NCBI GenBank assembly: GCA_029532625.1
Contig: JARFXM010000003.1
Span: forward strand, 3,038,001 to 3,102,000
Origin: Lomentospora prolificans
Lineage: Eukaryota > Ascomycota > Sordariomycetes > Microascales > Microascaceae
DNA: 64,000 nucleotides
Direction of reading: 5' to 3'
Positions 10,809 through 21,993 of the stretch are shown here, piece by piece. Within the stretch, counting starts at the first letter, position 1; each line of letters begins with the position of its first letter. The notes beneath the pieces were generated by a model. It had not been told where the DNA came from. It worked only from the letters and a program-made list of their open reading frames with translations, and searched no databases. The position numbers and the translations under genes are program-made.

Positions 10809-13356
10809 TGCTGCGGTGTTTCCTGGGGGTCCTTGCTATAAAATTCGATTCTTGTGTGGTCAAAGACAGTCTCGCGGACTCGGCGAATAGGTTTTAGTGA
10901 ACGGGTGCTCGTGGGCGGAATTCTTTGTTGTGTGGTGATTTATCGAGATGTAGATTTATATCAATCGAATTGAATTCGAAGCCGTCCCTTTTTTTTTTTG
11001 TCTTGTTTCGTTCTTGTTTGAGGCGTTCGTTTTGGGGGATGGCGGTGTGGTTTTGGAAGTTGTCAGCACGAATATAATAGTTGTGGAGGAGAGGAAGAGA
11101 AGGGGAGGGAATAAATGGCAGGAATTTATCAGCAGGATTTATGGAATGGTCAATTCTTTAAACTTCGCTTGGTGGCGCGGACCAAGGTTGGCTTGGCGAA
11201 TCCACATCAACCAGACGACTACTAGTCGTGCTGGCCCACATGTCCATCGACACTGGGTCGGCCAGCAAAGCGGGGCCAGTCCTGCCAACCCCAATAAGCA
11301 CAGGCCTGCAACACGTTGGCCAGCAGCCTTCCTTTCACTGGACCGCCCCTCCAACGTGCCCAGTAATATTGATCAATTGATCAATCTTTGATATTTCCAA
11401 GTCCCTCCAGAAAGTTCCATCCCCCGTAGATCCGCGGCATGCGTTCTTAATTCGTGGATCGCAGGCCGCATCTCGACCTCAGATCTCGACTTTGTATGGA
11501 CTAAGTGGCGAAAAGCACGGCCGTTGTTTTGTAAAGTGTTCGCACCCCAACTCCGTAAATTCGTGCTATCTCTTCCTCTTGGCCAGGACAGACATCGCCA
11601 GCAATGCACCGATAGCCACCCGCTTGGCTCAACTCTGTCCAATCTCTGTCGGATGGAAGTGCCTATTCGGGTACACAACATATGCACTCAGACGGCTCGC
11701 CGGGGTTATGCATGGCCATGGCCTGGTCTGGACACGCCGTGGTCAACCTTGGAATGAGGCAATTTGTTTAGATGGCGGCTTAAATTCATCATTTTGGAAC
11801 CTGGCTTCATCATTGAATGGAGACGCAAACCTGGAGAGTCAACTGGCTCCCTGCTTCTCTCCTCTGACAGTGTGAAAGGCAAACCTTGAATACAAAGGGT
11901 TCTTTAGGTCGAATAATGGATATTATGAATACGAGGCTGGATTGCACTGTATGTGGGTGGTCTCACCCATGCCTGGCCTTGCTTCCTTAGTCTAGCAAGA
12001 AGACGGTGGTCCAATACAATCTAAGGAAGCACCACGGGCGGATCATTACAGTGATCTCGTCTAAGGGTCATGTGAATCACCTTCGGCATTCCAAGCCCGC
12101 CTGCCAAGCCGGCCGAGAGCAAACCGGTCTTAGGCTTTTGAGTCACTTGAAATATTCGAGTAAACATCAATCCCACATGGAAAAGATTTCGCTTCGTGAG
12201 TAACCTCGTGGGCGTCAAGTTTCGTTACACGGCTGCGTCCACAGAGTCACAACAACTCGGCACTCGCTCGTGGGCTGAGGAGAAAATTCCGTTACTCCCG
12301 CATCGCCAAGACGAAAGCCGTCGGACAACGAAAGGGCTTTGTGGCACTGGACCCATACCGAAAGGCCAGACCGTGTTGCCCGAGAGAATGCTGTTTCTAG
12401 AAGGTTGCTGCATTCGCCACGGACCATCATTCAATCTGTCAGGAGTGCCACGCGGAAGCCGTTACCCAGAAGGGCCAGAAATCCAAAGATCCGTGGCAAC
12501 CCGTGCCCGTCGCGACAAAGGCCCTAGGGAAGATTAAACGACGGACAAATCGTCTCCAGCCATTTCGATGGCGAAGGTATCGGGCTATACTGTTCCCGTC
12601 CATCTGAGCCATTTCTACCCCGCATGTTTGACCCCTCAGTCTTCTCACATGCCACACCGAAGTGGTTACAGCCAAGGTTATCGATAAGGATTGGCTGGCC
12701 AGCCCTTTGACCTTGCAGCCGTGGGGTCATCTCCACCGTCAATCACCTGGATGATAGAAGTACTTGGAAGGCTCTTGCCAGCGGTCCTCAGTAGCCAGCT
12801 AGGAGAGGGACTGTGTCTTACACTGTGGTGTCTATTTCGCGCCCCCCGAAATCTGAATATTACTTTGTAATAGAGGTTCGCCCAATTTGGGGCATCGACT
12901 TGTAGATCCTACCCAGTGTGTTATGTGTAATGAGAACACTAACAAAGTTCTCCCATCCCGCCACATTACATGGCGGCTTCGGGCTGTCAGATCGGAGGCC
13001 AGCCGGAGGATAAGTTGAAGGGTCTAGGCTAGATTAGGCGCCTGACCCATTACTTTACTCGGCTATGCCGGGCAGAAAATAAGGGTCACGCTTCATCATT
13101 ACTTCCTTCCCCCTTTCGACTGCTTTCTCTTTTCTTGGATTTTGTTCTCGTAGCGGTGCCATCGAATCGTTTTTTTTATCTTTTTAACTTGGTGCTCTCC
13201 AGTTCTCTCATTCAGGGACTTCGGTTTGAGTTATACCCTTTCGGCGAACAGGGTCTTACCATCCCACTCTTGTCGTTCATTAGCAAAAAACCCGACCTTC
13301 TCGCCGCTCATTTTGTATCTGCGCGATAACCCATCACCCCTTCCCCCCTAGCAACC
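10809..13356. other. Intergenic region, 2.5 kb
   Basis: Antizyme promoter on the left and Yippee-like gene promoter on the right. It contains an 18-nt perfect palindrome ATTGATCAATTGATCAAT at 11368-11385. No open frame between 11.0 and 13.3 kb has recognisable protein features. The final 250 bases are pyrimidine-rich with T-runs, as expected of the Yippee gene leader. Confidence 0.5.
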
Positions 13357-14067
13357 ATGGGCAAGGATAAGACCTCCCCCCGGCCGGCTCTCCCAACTTT
13401 CCTCCTCCCGAGCCTCAAGTTCCCCCTCCGCCCCGGCCGCTCAATCGACTTCTCCCTCTTCTCCTCCTCCCCCAAGTCATCCGCCACCGCAAAGCCGGGC
13501 CCGATAACGACCCTTCGAGTATCCCGCACGCAGCCCGACACCCTCCGCTGCTCGACTTGCTCGACCGATCTCGCCTTCGCCTCCCAAATCATAAGCAAGG
13601 GTTTCACCGGCCGCCACGGACGCGCTTACCTCGTCGCCCCTCCCGCCGACCCCGCCGCCCCCAGCTCCTACTCCACGGCCGACCTGATCAACATCCGCGT
13701 CGCCCGCTGCGAGAGCCGCCAGCTCGTGACAGGATGGCATACCGTCGCGGACATCTCCTGCCAGGTGTGCCATACGAAGCTGGGCTGGAAGTACGTCGAT
13801 GCAAAAGAGCATAGCCAACGGTACAAGGTCGGCAAATTCATCCTCGAGACGGAGCGGGTCCTCACGTATAAGAGCTGGGAGGACGTCCCTGCATCCCCCA
13901 GCGAGGATGGCAAGAATGGACGGAAAGAGGGCAGTGGAGAAGCGGAGGCCGATGTGGAGTTCGATTCCGATGATGAGGACGAGTGTGATGAGATCTTTGC
14001 TGGGACGTGGGATCCAGAGGTAGTTGCCAAGCGGCGGAGCGTCCAAGTTGGCTATGACAGGGAGTAG
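13357..14067 (+). CDS. Yippee/Mis18-fold zinc protein
   Basis: Single exon, 236 aa, with ATG in good context (ACCATGG). The Yippee fold is shown by two CxxC pairs, Cys65/Cys68 (LRCSTCSTDLAF) and Cys135/Cys138 (ISCQVCHTKLGWKY), the glycine-rich GFTGRHGRAYLV segment, and LETERVL near the end of the domain. The pairs would bind one zinc. The protein is about twice the length of a minimal Yippee protein, with a Pro/Ser-rich N-terminal extension (residues 1-55) and an acidic tail (about residues 190-225, DSDDEDECDE). Yippee proteins are conserved across eukaryotes; the fungal role is not defined. No catalytic function is claimed. Confidence 0.88.
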   Translation: MGKDKTSPRPALPTFLLPSLKFPLRPGRSIDFSLFSSSPKSSATAKPGPITTLRVSRTQPDTLRCSTCSTDLAFASQIISKGFTGRHGRAYLVAPPADPAAPSSYSTADLINIRVARCESRQLVTGWHTVADISCQVCHTKLGWKYVDAKEHSQRYKVGKFILETERVLTYKSWEDVPASPSEDGKNGRKEGSGEAEADVEFDSDDEDECDEIFAGTWDPEVVAKRRSVQVGYDRE

Positions 14068-14554
14068 GGATCGCCATTTTCCTGTTCTCTTCTCCTTTAC
14101 GTCCCAGGGTATCTTTATCATTTCTATTTCTTTTCTTATGAGTTTAGGTGCATTTTCTGGTTGGACGGTTACCGGGTCTGGTTAGGGTGATACCCAGTGT
14201 GTCGGGCGACATCTCTGAAACGCAGTCAGGGCTACATCTGACGCGCACTAAGCATATAGCGGATTTGGTATCACATTGGGCAACATAGGTCTTTACGAGT
14301 TCTTCGAGGATTTCCTATCCTTTTTCTTTCCTTCTTGCCTTGCAAACACATAATTCATTGGGGGGTGACCATAACATGAAAGTATGGACCAAATTGATAT
14401 CTTCGTATATACCCAGTGTATGCTGTGAATCATTGATCGATCCGGAGTGAGCGGGCGAACTCTCCATGCAATTTCTTGTACATTGTGACTAGCATATGAC
14501 TTGCGGGCTTCCGTAACAAATAATATAACAAGTAGCGCTGGCGTCATTGATGTC
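14068..14554. other. Convergent 3' region, Yippee / DUG1-like
   Basis: A gap of 487 bp between converging genes. It holds their 3' flanks. No gene, repeat or RNA is seen. Confidence 0.5.
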
Positions 14555-16068
14555 TTACAACTGAGGCTCTTCGGCCACATAGTGGAGGTAAGCGCCGAGG
14601 AGCTTAATACCCTCGATATAATTCCTCTTGTCCAGCTTCTCGTTGATAGAATGAGCACCGTCAGTGGAGCTACCCATTGGAAGGAGGAGAACGTTCTTTC
14701 CCGTCGCCTGTTCGAAAGTGAGGGTCACAGGGATACTACAAACGACAAAAACAAGTCAGCGGAAACCTCGTCTTTTACGATCGGCTCTGGATGAGGAGTA
14801 GTAAGCTCGTTTACTAACCTTCCTCCCTCGCGAGTGAAGTCGGGCTGGACGCCCCAGACTCGCTCAACCGCCTTAGCGGCAGCACTAAAGTTCCAGTGCT
14901 TAGGCGACGCAACCCACCACTTGCCACAATGCTGAGGGAAGACGTTCAGGGTGTTTTTGCTCTTGAGTTTGGCGAACTGATCCTGAACGTACTTGCACAC
15001 GAGCTCGTTGGTCTTGTCAATCTCCATGTTGGGTACAGACCGGATGGAGAACTTGCCAATGACCTTGGCGGGGATGACGGTCTTGGCACCTGGCGCCGAG
15101 AAAGCTCCCTCAATCCCATGGAGGGAAAGAGAAGGATAACGCCAGCGGCGCATAAGAGTCGCCTTCTTATCATCAAAGATGGTCGTCTTGCTTCCGAGAG
15201 ACTCGTAGATGTTATCCATCGTGAACGAAATGTTGTCGTATAAGGCCTCCTCATCTGGAGTAACCGGTGCGACCTGCTCCATAATACCCGGGATTTGAAT
15301 ATTGCCGTCAGTGTCAACAAGGGATCCCATGAGTCTGACAAGATCGGTCATGGGCTCTTGGGCGGTGCCACCGAAGACGCCGCTGTGCAGATCAGCTCCA
15401 GGGCCGGAGACTTCGATCGAGTAGTAGTTGCACCCACGCAATCCGTATGTCAAGCACGGTTTCTCCGTTCCCAACCAGTAGTTATCCGAGATACAGACGG
15501 CATCGGCATCAGCAAAGTACTTCTTGCCTTCGGCTTCGATGAGGTCATCGAGACCCTCGGAGCCGTACTCTTCCATACCCTCGAAGCACATTAGAAGGTT
15601 GACAGGGAAGTCGACACCGGCCTTCTGGTGGGCCTCGATGGCGTTTACCCAGCCAAGGACGGGGCCTTTGTCATCCGTGCTGCCACGGCCAAACATCCTC
15701 CCCTTGTCGTCTACGGTGAGGTCGAAAGGCTCCGTCGCCCAGCCGTCACTCTTCTCCGCCGGCTGCACATCGTAGTGGCCATAGACCAAGATTGTCCTCT
15801 TGTTCTTATCGTTGCCATAACGGGCAAGAACGACGGGTGGTAGCTGGAGGCCGGGCTTGCCGGGCTGCTCGCCAAGAGGTCGGAGCTCAACCTCAGCTCC
15901 CAGGGTCTTGAGCTCGTCAGCGAGCCACTCACCCATTCGGACGACATCAGGTCGGCGGGCTTCATCGGCAGAGATAGAAGGGATGGCGACGGCGCGGCGC
16001 AACCGGTCGATGAAGTGATCGGTTGAATCATCAACCTGCTTGAAGAAGTTATCCAGCTCGGGCGCCAT
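14555..16068 (-). CDS. DUG1: Cys-Gly metallodipeptidase, M20 family
   Basis: Two exons, 16068-14819 and 14735-14555, joined across an 83-nt intron (GTTAGT...TTTGTAG) to give 476 aa, close to yeast Dug1 (481). The intron splits the codon for Ser in REGGSIPVTLTF. M20 dizinc ligands are visible: His98 and Asp100 in VYGHYDVQPA, Asp132 in GRGSTDDKGP, the catalytic Glu pair 166/167 in GMEEYGSEG, and the late His in SSTDGAHSINEKLD. GADLHSGVFGG marks the lid domain. The enzyme cleaves Cys-Gly and other dipeptides in glutathione degradation in the cytosol. I chose ATG 16068 by alignment to the family. The frame continues upstream to another ATG at 16290 with an Arg/Ser-rich sequence, which could be a mitochondrial presequence (see findings). 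Confidence 0.93.
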
Positions 16069-17878
16069 CTTTCTTGCTTGATGTGCACGAATGTCTGCTG
16101 TTAGGTAGGACCGGGAGCTTTCACAGCTAAATAGCTTCCGAGAACGGTGTTTCGTTGGTAGGGGGAGGCTGGATCTTGGAGAAGTAGAAGAAGAGATGCT
16201 TGGCGGGATGGGGAGATAACTAGAACATCGAAAGGAAGGAGACCGGAAAGCGAAACGCGCACCTTCTCTGAAGAGAGAGGTGCGGGGCATTTTTGGTAAG
16301 TATATTCAAAAGTACCCGAGTGCTCCAAAGCACTCCGGCTACATCAGGCTCGCAATAGGAAGCAGGATACAAGAGAGGAAGGAGGGGGGCGGGGTTGCAG
16401 GTTTGGTGCGCTGTGTTATTGGTATTGCTCCGAAGCTTAGCTACAGTTGGAGAGGTACCACAGTTTGAGCAGCCAGAATGCCACCGATTGCAAGCAGGAG
16501 ACTTATTAGGGGCGATAAGAGCCGACACGCCACCGGTGGGCTACTTCGTTTAGTTACGGCCAGACGCGGCAAGAGAAAGAAAGTGTGCACTTGTTTGCAA
16601 AGGAAGCAGTTGCTAATTGTATTCAAAAAAGAGAGAAAAACAAGAAAAATCGAGTACTACCTTGCTCTGACCAGTCAACGCCAGCATCTCAGGCGGCCAC
16701 ACACTTGAGCGCTACCTCCAGCCAGTGCATTAATGCTCACTCCCTTTTAGTCACTGCCCCGACGGTTGACGTGAGGACCCATCACGTGACTATAGGGTCC
16801 TTCTGGCTTGGGCAGTATTAAGTAATAGCCAACAACTTGCTGGACGTCCACGGTGTTCATGGTTAGTCCGAAATGCACGTGACTGGAAATCGAGCAATGA
16901 GTCAGCAGAAGCTGGGAGAAAGGGGATGGAAGGCCAGTGAAAAAGACCGCAGGCCTCTCCTGTCGCGCCTGATACTTACTCCACTTTCTCTCTCTTTCCA
17001 TCATCCCCCGACACCGAGAACCTCTTTGCCATTTCGTCTTTCCCATCAACCTTGATGTGGATTTCATCAAGACGAAGACGGCCCTTATCGAGACTCAATT
17101 GAAATATCTCCTTGAAACTCTTTTTTGCAGATTTTCGCCTTACCGACCAGACGCAGAGACCTCTACCGACTCGTATTCAGACTCTCACCCGATCAACGTG
17201 ACGCTTAACCTTGCACTTCTAGCGATTCTACTCACTCATTTAGGCGTAGGACAAACGTGTTCCTCACTTTTTTGTGTTGGTTCGACCGTACAAAACGACT
17301 CCGGCAGGGTGGAGGAAGACGTTCTGCAACCAAGGAGTCTATCAGAGTTGGGTTGTGACTGACGAGGTTCTAACTCGAGGCAAGAGGAGAAGAGAAAGAG
17401 CACGCATCATACCCAAGCAAGAAACAAAGTGATCAAAGGGCATCTATCTTATCCAGACGTGTGGCGGTTGCCCAGCCTGGCTTTGTATTAATCCCATTCA
17501 AAGAAGAAAAAAAGAAGCCAACTTTGCCCTTTTTTATTGACTCTGACTACCCCTCAACATTCAATCAGAATTGAAGCTTTTTCTATTTCTTGTTATTGTT
17601 GAAGAGTTTTTAAAGAGTCATTGTCCTCGAGATACCATATTTCTTTTTTCTCCTTTCTCCTTCACAATTCAAATACCTGTTCTAGTTGAAATCCTGTGTC
17701 CAACCCTGAGCTATTAACAGGTCAAGGACAGCACTACGAAAGTGATTCTGCCGCGACGACTAGGCTGAAAAGAGGCAGAAGAGACTTGAGAGAGGAAAAG
17801 ACGTTTTGAACTCGTGACAAGCACCCTCGGCGGTTTATCAAGTAAAGCCACCCAGGGCACCAGACACCCAACACTACG
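16069..17878. other. Divergent promoter, DUG1-like / MPE1-like
   Basis: A 1.8-kb interval with no independent gene. The first 222 bases are an in-frame extension of the dipeptidase frame. The last 400 bases before the MPE1-like start are rich in T and C, as in a long fungal leader. Confidence 0.5.
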
Positions 17879-20082
17879 ATGCCGTCCTCAGTCTTTTTCA
17901 AATTCAAATCCCAGAAAGAGCCCACTCGAGTTGAGTTCGATGGAACGGGCATCTCGGTCTTCGAATTGAAGCGAGACATCATTATCAAGAGCGGTCTTGG
18001 AGACGGCACCGATTTCGACCTTGCGATTTACAGTGAAGATGGCAAAGAAGGCAAGTAACTCTGGCCCGGCGAGGTTACCCGCTCTCGAGCGACTATTTAC
18101 TAACTCATGCATAGAATACGATGACGATACTACAATTATCCCCCGAGCTACGGTCGTCACGGCTCGACGCCTTCCTGCGATCAAGCCCGGAGCCGGAAAA
18201 GCTGCCCGATACGTTACTGGGAAAATGCCAGGCCATGCCAAGTCGTCCTTCAAGAAGGACCAGGCCGCTAAAGATAAAGCCGACAAAACGGCTTCGACAA
18301 CAATTCAAGAGGCGTCGACAGAGCAGGAAAAGATGCAGGCAATGTTCCAGGTGCTTTCCGGCGCGTGGTCGGCAGAGAGAGAAGATTTGGCACAGTACGT
18401 CCATCCCCACCAACCCAAGAATTGTAGTGGGTACTCGTTATGTTTTTTATGTGGTGCACTAACATAATTATCTCTCTAGTGAGAAGCCTGTCTTCTTCAA
18501 CAAGCCTGGAAATCATCGTCCTGCCAATGTCCCCGACCATGACCCCCCTAATGGCTACATATGCTATCGCTGTGGCGAGAAGGGTCATTGGATCCAAATG
18601 TGTCCTACCAATGACGACCCCGAGTATGACAATAGGCGCCGGGTGAAGCGAACGACAGGTATTCCTCGGTCATTTTTAACAACGGTGGATAAGAGCGTAG
18701 CTCTCGCGCAGTCCGGTGGAGATGATGAGGCGAAGCGACCGGCTGGTATCATGGTAAACGCAGACGGAGACTTCGTCATCGCTAGACCTGATAAGGCGTC
18801 ATGGGAGAAGTACCAGGCTAAGGCTAAGTCCTCGGCGACCGCCAAGGGAGAGACTGCTGCGGATAAGGAACTTCGTGAGAAAGGCCTGGAATGTCCGGTG
18901 GACAAGAAAATGTTCATAGAGCCAATGAAGACGCCCTGCTGTGGGAAGACGTACTGCAATGATTGCATAACTAATGCTCTCATCGAAAGCGACTTCGTCT
19001 GCCCTGCTTGCAAGGCGGAGGGTGTCCTCATCGACGACCTCAAACCGGATGATGAAATGACTGAAAAGATAAAGGAGTATCTGCAGGAGAAGGAGAAGGA
19101 AGCCCCCAAAAGCCCAAGCCCCGCCCCGAAGAGCCCTGCGGCCGACTCCCAGGCTAAACCTAACTCACCTGAGTCCCAGGTTGACGGACCTCAAGGCGCC
19201 AGTGAGACGGTGGCCCCGAATACTCAAGACGGATCTGCTCCCGCTGAGGGAGCGGCAAAGCCTTCAAGCCCTCAATCCAACTCGGGTAGTGAACAAACCT
19301 CGCAATCAGATGGTGCTGGTAAAAGTCAGGAGACAGCGTACACTGATGCCGGATCAACAACAACGGTGGATACTGCCCAATCTGGTGCCTCGAAGAAACG
19401 GCCGGCCGATGAGCTCTTAGAAAACCCGAAAATCCCCAAGGCTCCCAAGGCCATGCAGCAGCAGATGCAACAGGAACAGAACTCTATGCAACCTTTCATG
19501 AATGGGCCCAATGGTATGAATGGAATGATGGGAATGCCTAATATGCCGATGATGCCCTTTGGACCTATGAATATGATGGGAATGGGTGGTATGCCTAATA
19601 TGGGAATGCCTATGGGCATGCCAATGATGAATCCTGGGATGATGGGCATACCTATGAATGGTGGTTTCCCTATGGACAACCATATGTTCAATGGCATGAT
19701 GCCTGGAATGAATGGTAACATGATGGGAAATATGAACGGCCCAATGAACAGCCCCATGAACGGCCCCATGAACAGTGCTATGAATGGTCCTATGAATGGT
19801 CCTATGAATGGTCCTTTGAATGGTTCTATGAATGGTCCTATGAATTGTGGTGGTATAAATGGGGGCATAATGGGGCCGGGAATGAACGGCGGCATGAATG
19901 GCGGATACCAGCGCAATCGAAATTTCAACAATCAGGGCTACAACCAAGGCCCCAGTAACCACTTCAACAGCCATATGAGCGGGGTACCGGAAGATGACGC
20001 TTATTTCAGGAAGCCGGTCAACCCCCATCGCCACCAGAACCGCCAGAAGCGAGTCCGGCCCAGTGACTACCGCGAACTGTAA
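17879..20082 (+). CDS. MPE1: MPE1/RBBP6-type polyadenylation factor (DWNN, zinc knuckle, RING)
   Basis: Three exons, 17879-18050, 18115-18394 and 18480-20082, encode 684 aa. Intron 1 (64 nt) has a GC donor: AAGAAG/GCAAGT, with TACTAAC branch and ATAG acceptor; using the nearby GT instead breaks the frame. Intron 2 is GTACGT...CTCTAG. Domains in order: DWNN ubiquitin-like domain (about 4-78, SSVFFKFKSQKEPTRVEFDG), CCHC zinc knuckle 179-192 (CYRCGEKGHWIQMC), RING/U-box-like finger about 289-329 (CPVDKKMFIEPMKTPCCG...CNDC...CPAC), a Pro/Ser-rich linker, then a long Met/Asn/Gly tail (about 480-625). Mpe1 is a subunit of the cleavage and polyadenylation factor and regulates pre-mRNA 3'-end processing in the nucleus. 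The repetitive tail is unusual and is treated separately. Confidence 0.94.
18051..18114 (+). other. GC-AG spliceosomal intron
   Basis: Donor AG/GCAAGT matches the strong context normally needed for GC donors; a TACTAAC branch site and ATAG acceptor follow. Only this join restores the DWNN sequence DGKEEYDDDTTIIPR in frame. Confidence 0.85.
19486..19910 (+). repeat. Met/Asn/Gly-rich degenerate coding repeat
   Basis: Inside exon 3 of the MPE1-like gene. The DNA repeats ATGAATGGTCC(T/C) units, giving NGPMN-type pentads (PMNGPMNGPMNGPLNGSMN) and MGM/MPM runs. The unit is 15 nt and in frame, so copy changes would preserve reading. Confidence 0.8.
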
Positions 20083-20870
20083 TCCCACCTCAGTATACGC
20101 AACAACATGCCATCAGCGATGCCGTCTACCCGTATTCGACACGCGGCTGTGGTCATTTGTACACTATTAACAACAACGATTCGGCGTTTCGGCATACATT
20201 TTTCACGGCAAACTCATGATCTGATCATTTTTTCAGCCTTGAAGGGCTACAATCGCATATCGCATATCGCCTCTGGTGAGCTTCATTGTTCATCTCCCAA
20301 GCTAAGGGAGATACCCGACAGACAACGAGGAGCACATTGGCGCTTGCTGCGCCGTCTTTTATCTTTCCTTGACCCTGTTCTTTTGTTGGCATTCAACTGT
20401 TTCAGTCTCGCATGTAAACCCCGGGAGTGAAGGGGGTCCATTGGCGTTTTCGGAGGGGAACAGAACGGGTGCGTAGGTGGTAATCCTCATTGAGCCCGAG
20501 GGCGTTTGTTTGGTTGTATATAGCCAGGGCGAACGAGGTCAGCAATAGCTTGGCCTTCTAAAGCGAGTAGGGACTCTAGGTCTTCTATTGTCGCATCAAA
20601 ATTAAATGATTACAGTTCCAATGGTTTTCTTCAATACATTCACCGACTATCTAAGTGACGACTCGTAATTCGGATCAGAACAAGACTTTTGATCAACGAT
20701 ATAATGCAATGGATTGGCCTTGGCGCCAATAGCCAATATGGTAGCCAAGGTTGGGCGCAAGTGTTCACGGCGGCGGACGAAATGCGGGATCCGCTACGAT
20801 CCATCATTATTATATTTCCTTTCTTATCCGCGTCTATCATTTACTCGTGTCCATAGCCCATAGATCGCAC
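20083..20870. other. Convergent 3' region, MPE1-like / GET3
   Basis: A gap of 788 bp between converging genes. A doubled GCATATC occurs near 20254-20267. No gene is supported. Confidence 0.5.
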
Positions 20871-21993
20871 CTACTCATCCGCCTCCGGGGGGACATAGGG
20901 TTGCACCAGCATACTACTAAATCTTTCGAGCTTCTCCTTGCCACGGACCTCCTCCACCAGCAGGGGCATCTTGACAACGTTGAAGTCTTCGTACAGTTCC
21001 TCAATCTGCTCGAGATATTTCTTCTGCATCTTCCTCCTAGCATTGCATTGCTCACAGTTGCTTCCCTTCTTGGGGAAGAGGAGCTGGTTGACGACGATGG
21101 AGTGGGTGTCGATCCCGTAGTTCCCTAGTTCCTGGATCATGCGCTCCGTCTCATAAAGCGAAAGGAACTCGGGAATGCAGACGCAGACAAAAGTGGTAAG
21201 GGCGACGTCTTTGAATTGGTTGTTAACCTCGCTGATGGTGGCGCGCAGCCCCTCGAGCTTCTCGATCGTATCATTGAGGTTTTGGCCGTTGGGTAGCTGA
21301 CCACCAGGGCCGAGGATGCCGTTGAGGAGGGGGCCGAACTGGGAGGAGAGCTGGGTGACTTTGGCGAGGGCCTTTTCGAGGACGGTGGGGAATTGGAGGA
21401 AGCGGAGGGTGTGGCCGGTGGGGGCGGTGTCGAAGACGATCACATCGTAAGAGAGGCTCTTGACTTGCTTGATGACCTCGGCGAAGGACATGGCTTCGTC
21501 GATACCAGGGATCTATAACGCAGCGCCAAGGTGTCAGTCAGGAATCTGTCGCAGGACGCAAAAACGTCATACACAAGTTGCGTTGCCCCCCAAAAGTCTA
21601 CATTTCACTTACCGCCGCGGCCATATCTTGCACAACGCCTCCAAGCCCTCCCATGGCATCATCACCCTCGTCCAGCTGGCCGGCCAGGAGATCCTGCATG
21701 CTACCGTTGGGATCAATCTCCATGGCGCTCAGGTTCTCGAAGCCATTGATGGGGCGGGCCTCCTTGCCGAACTTTTGGCCAAAGGCGTCGGACAGGTTGT
21801 GGGCCGGGTCGGTGGAGATGAGCAACACGGAGCGGCGCACCTTGGCGAGCTGGATAGCCAGGGAGGAGGAGGTGGTGGTCTTGCCGACGCCGCCTTTGCC
21901 GCCGACGAAGATCCATCGGAGAGACTTTTGGTCGAGGATGGACTGGAGCGAAGGCTCCATCACGTCGTCGGTGTCGATCAGAGCGGTGGACAT
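20871..21993 (-). CDS. GET3: GET3/ArsA-type ATPase for tail-anchored proteins
   Basis: Two exons, 21993-21613 and 21512-20871, join in phase 0 across a 100-nt intron (GTAAGT...TTATAG) to give 340 aa, typical for fungal Get3. The deviant Walker A, GGKGGVGKTT, is at 31-40; switch I is in LISTDPAHNLSDAF; the A-loop/switch II region is in FDTAPTGHTLRFLQFP. The dimer zinc site is Cys280/Cys283 (NCEQCNARRKMQ). Acidic end YVPPEADE. Get3 is a cytosolic homodimer that receives tail-anchored membrane proteins and delivers them to the ER receptor Get1/Get2 with ATP hydrolysis. An in-frame read-through of the intron stops after four codons, confirming the splice. Confidence 0.96.

Noticed and set aside
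19326..20088. Long antisense frames opposite the MPE1 tail (Ile/Pro- and His-rich)
   Set aside because: They are the reverse reading of the Met/Asn/Gly repeat, which has few stops in any frame.
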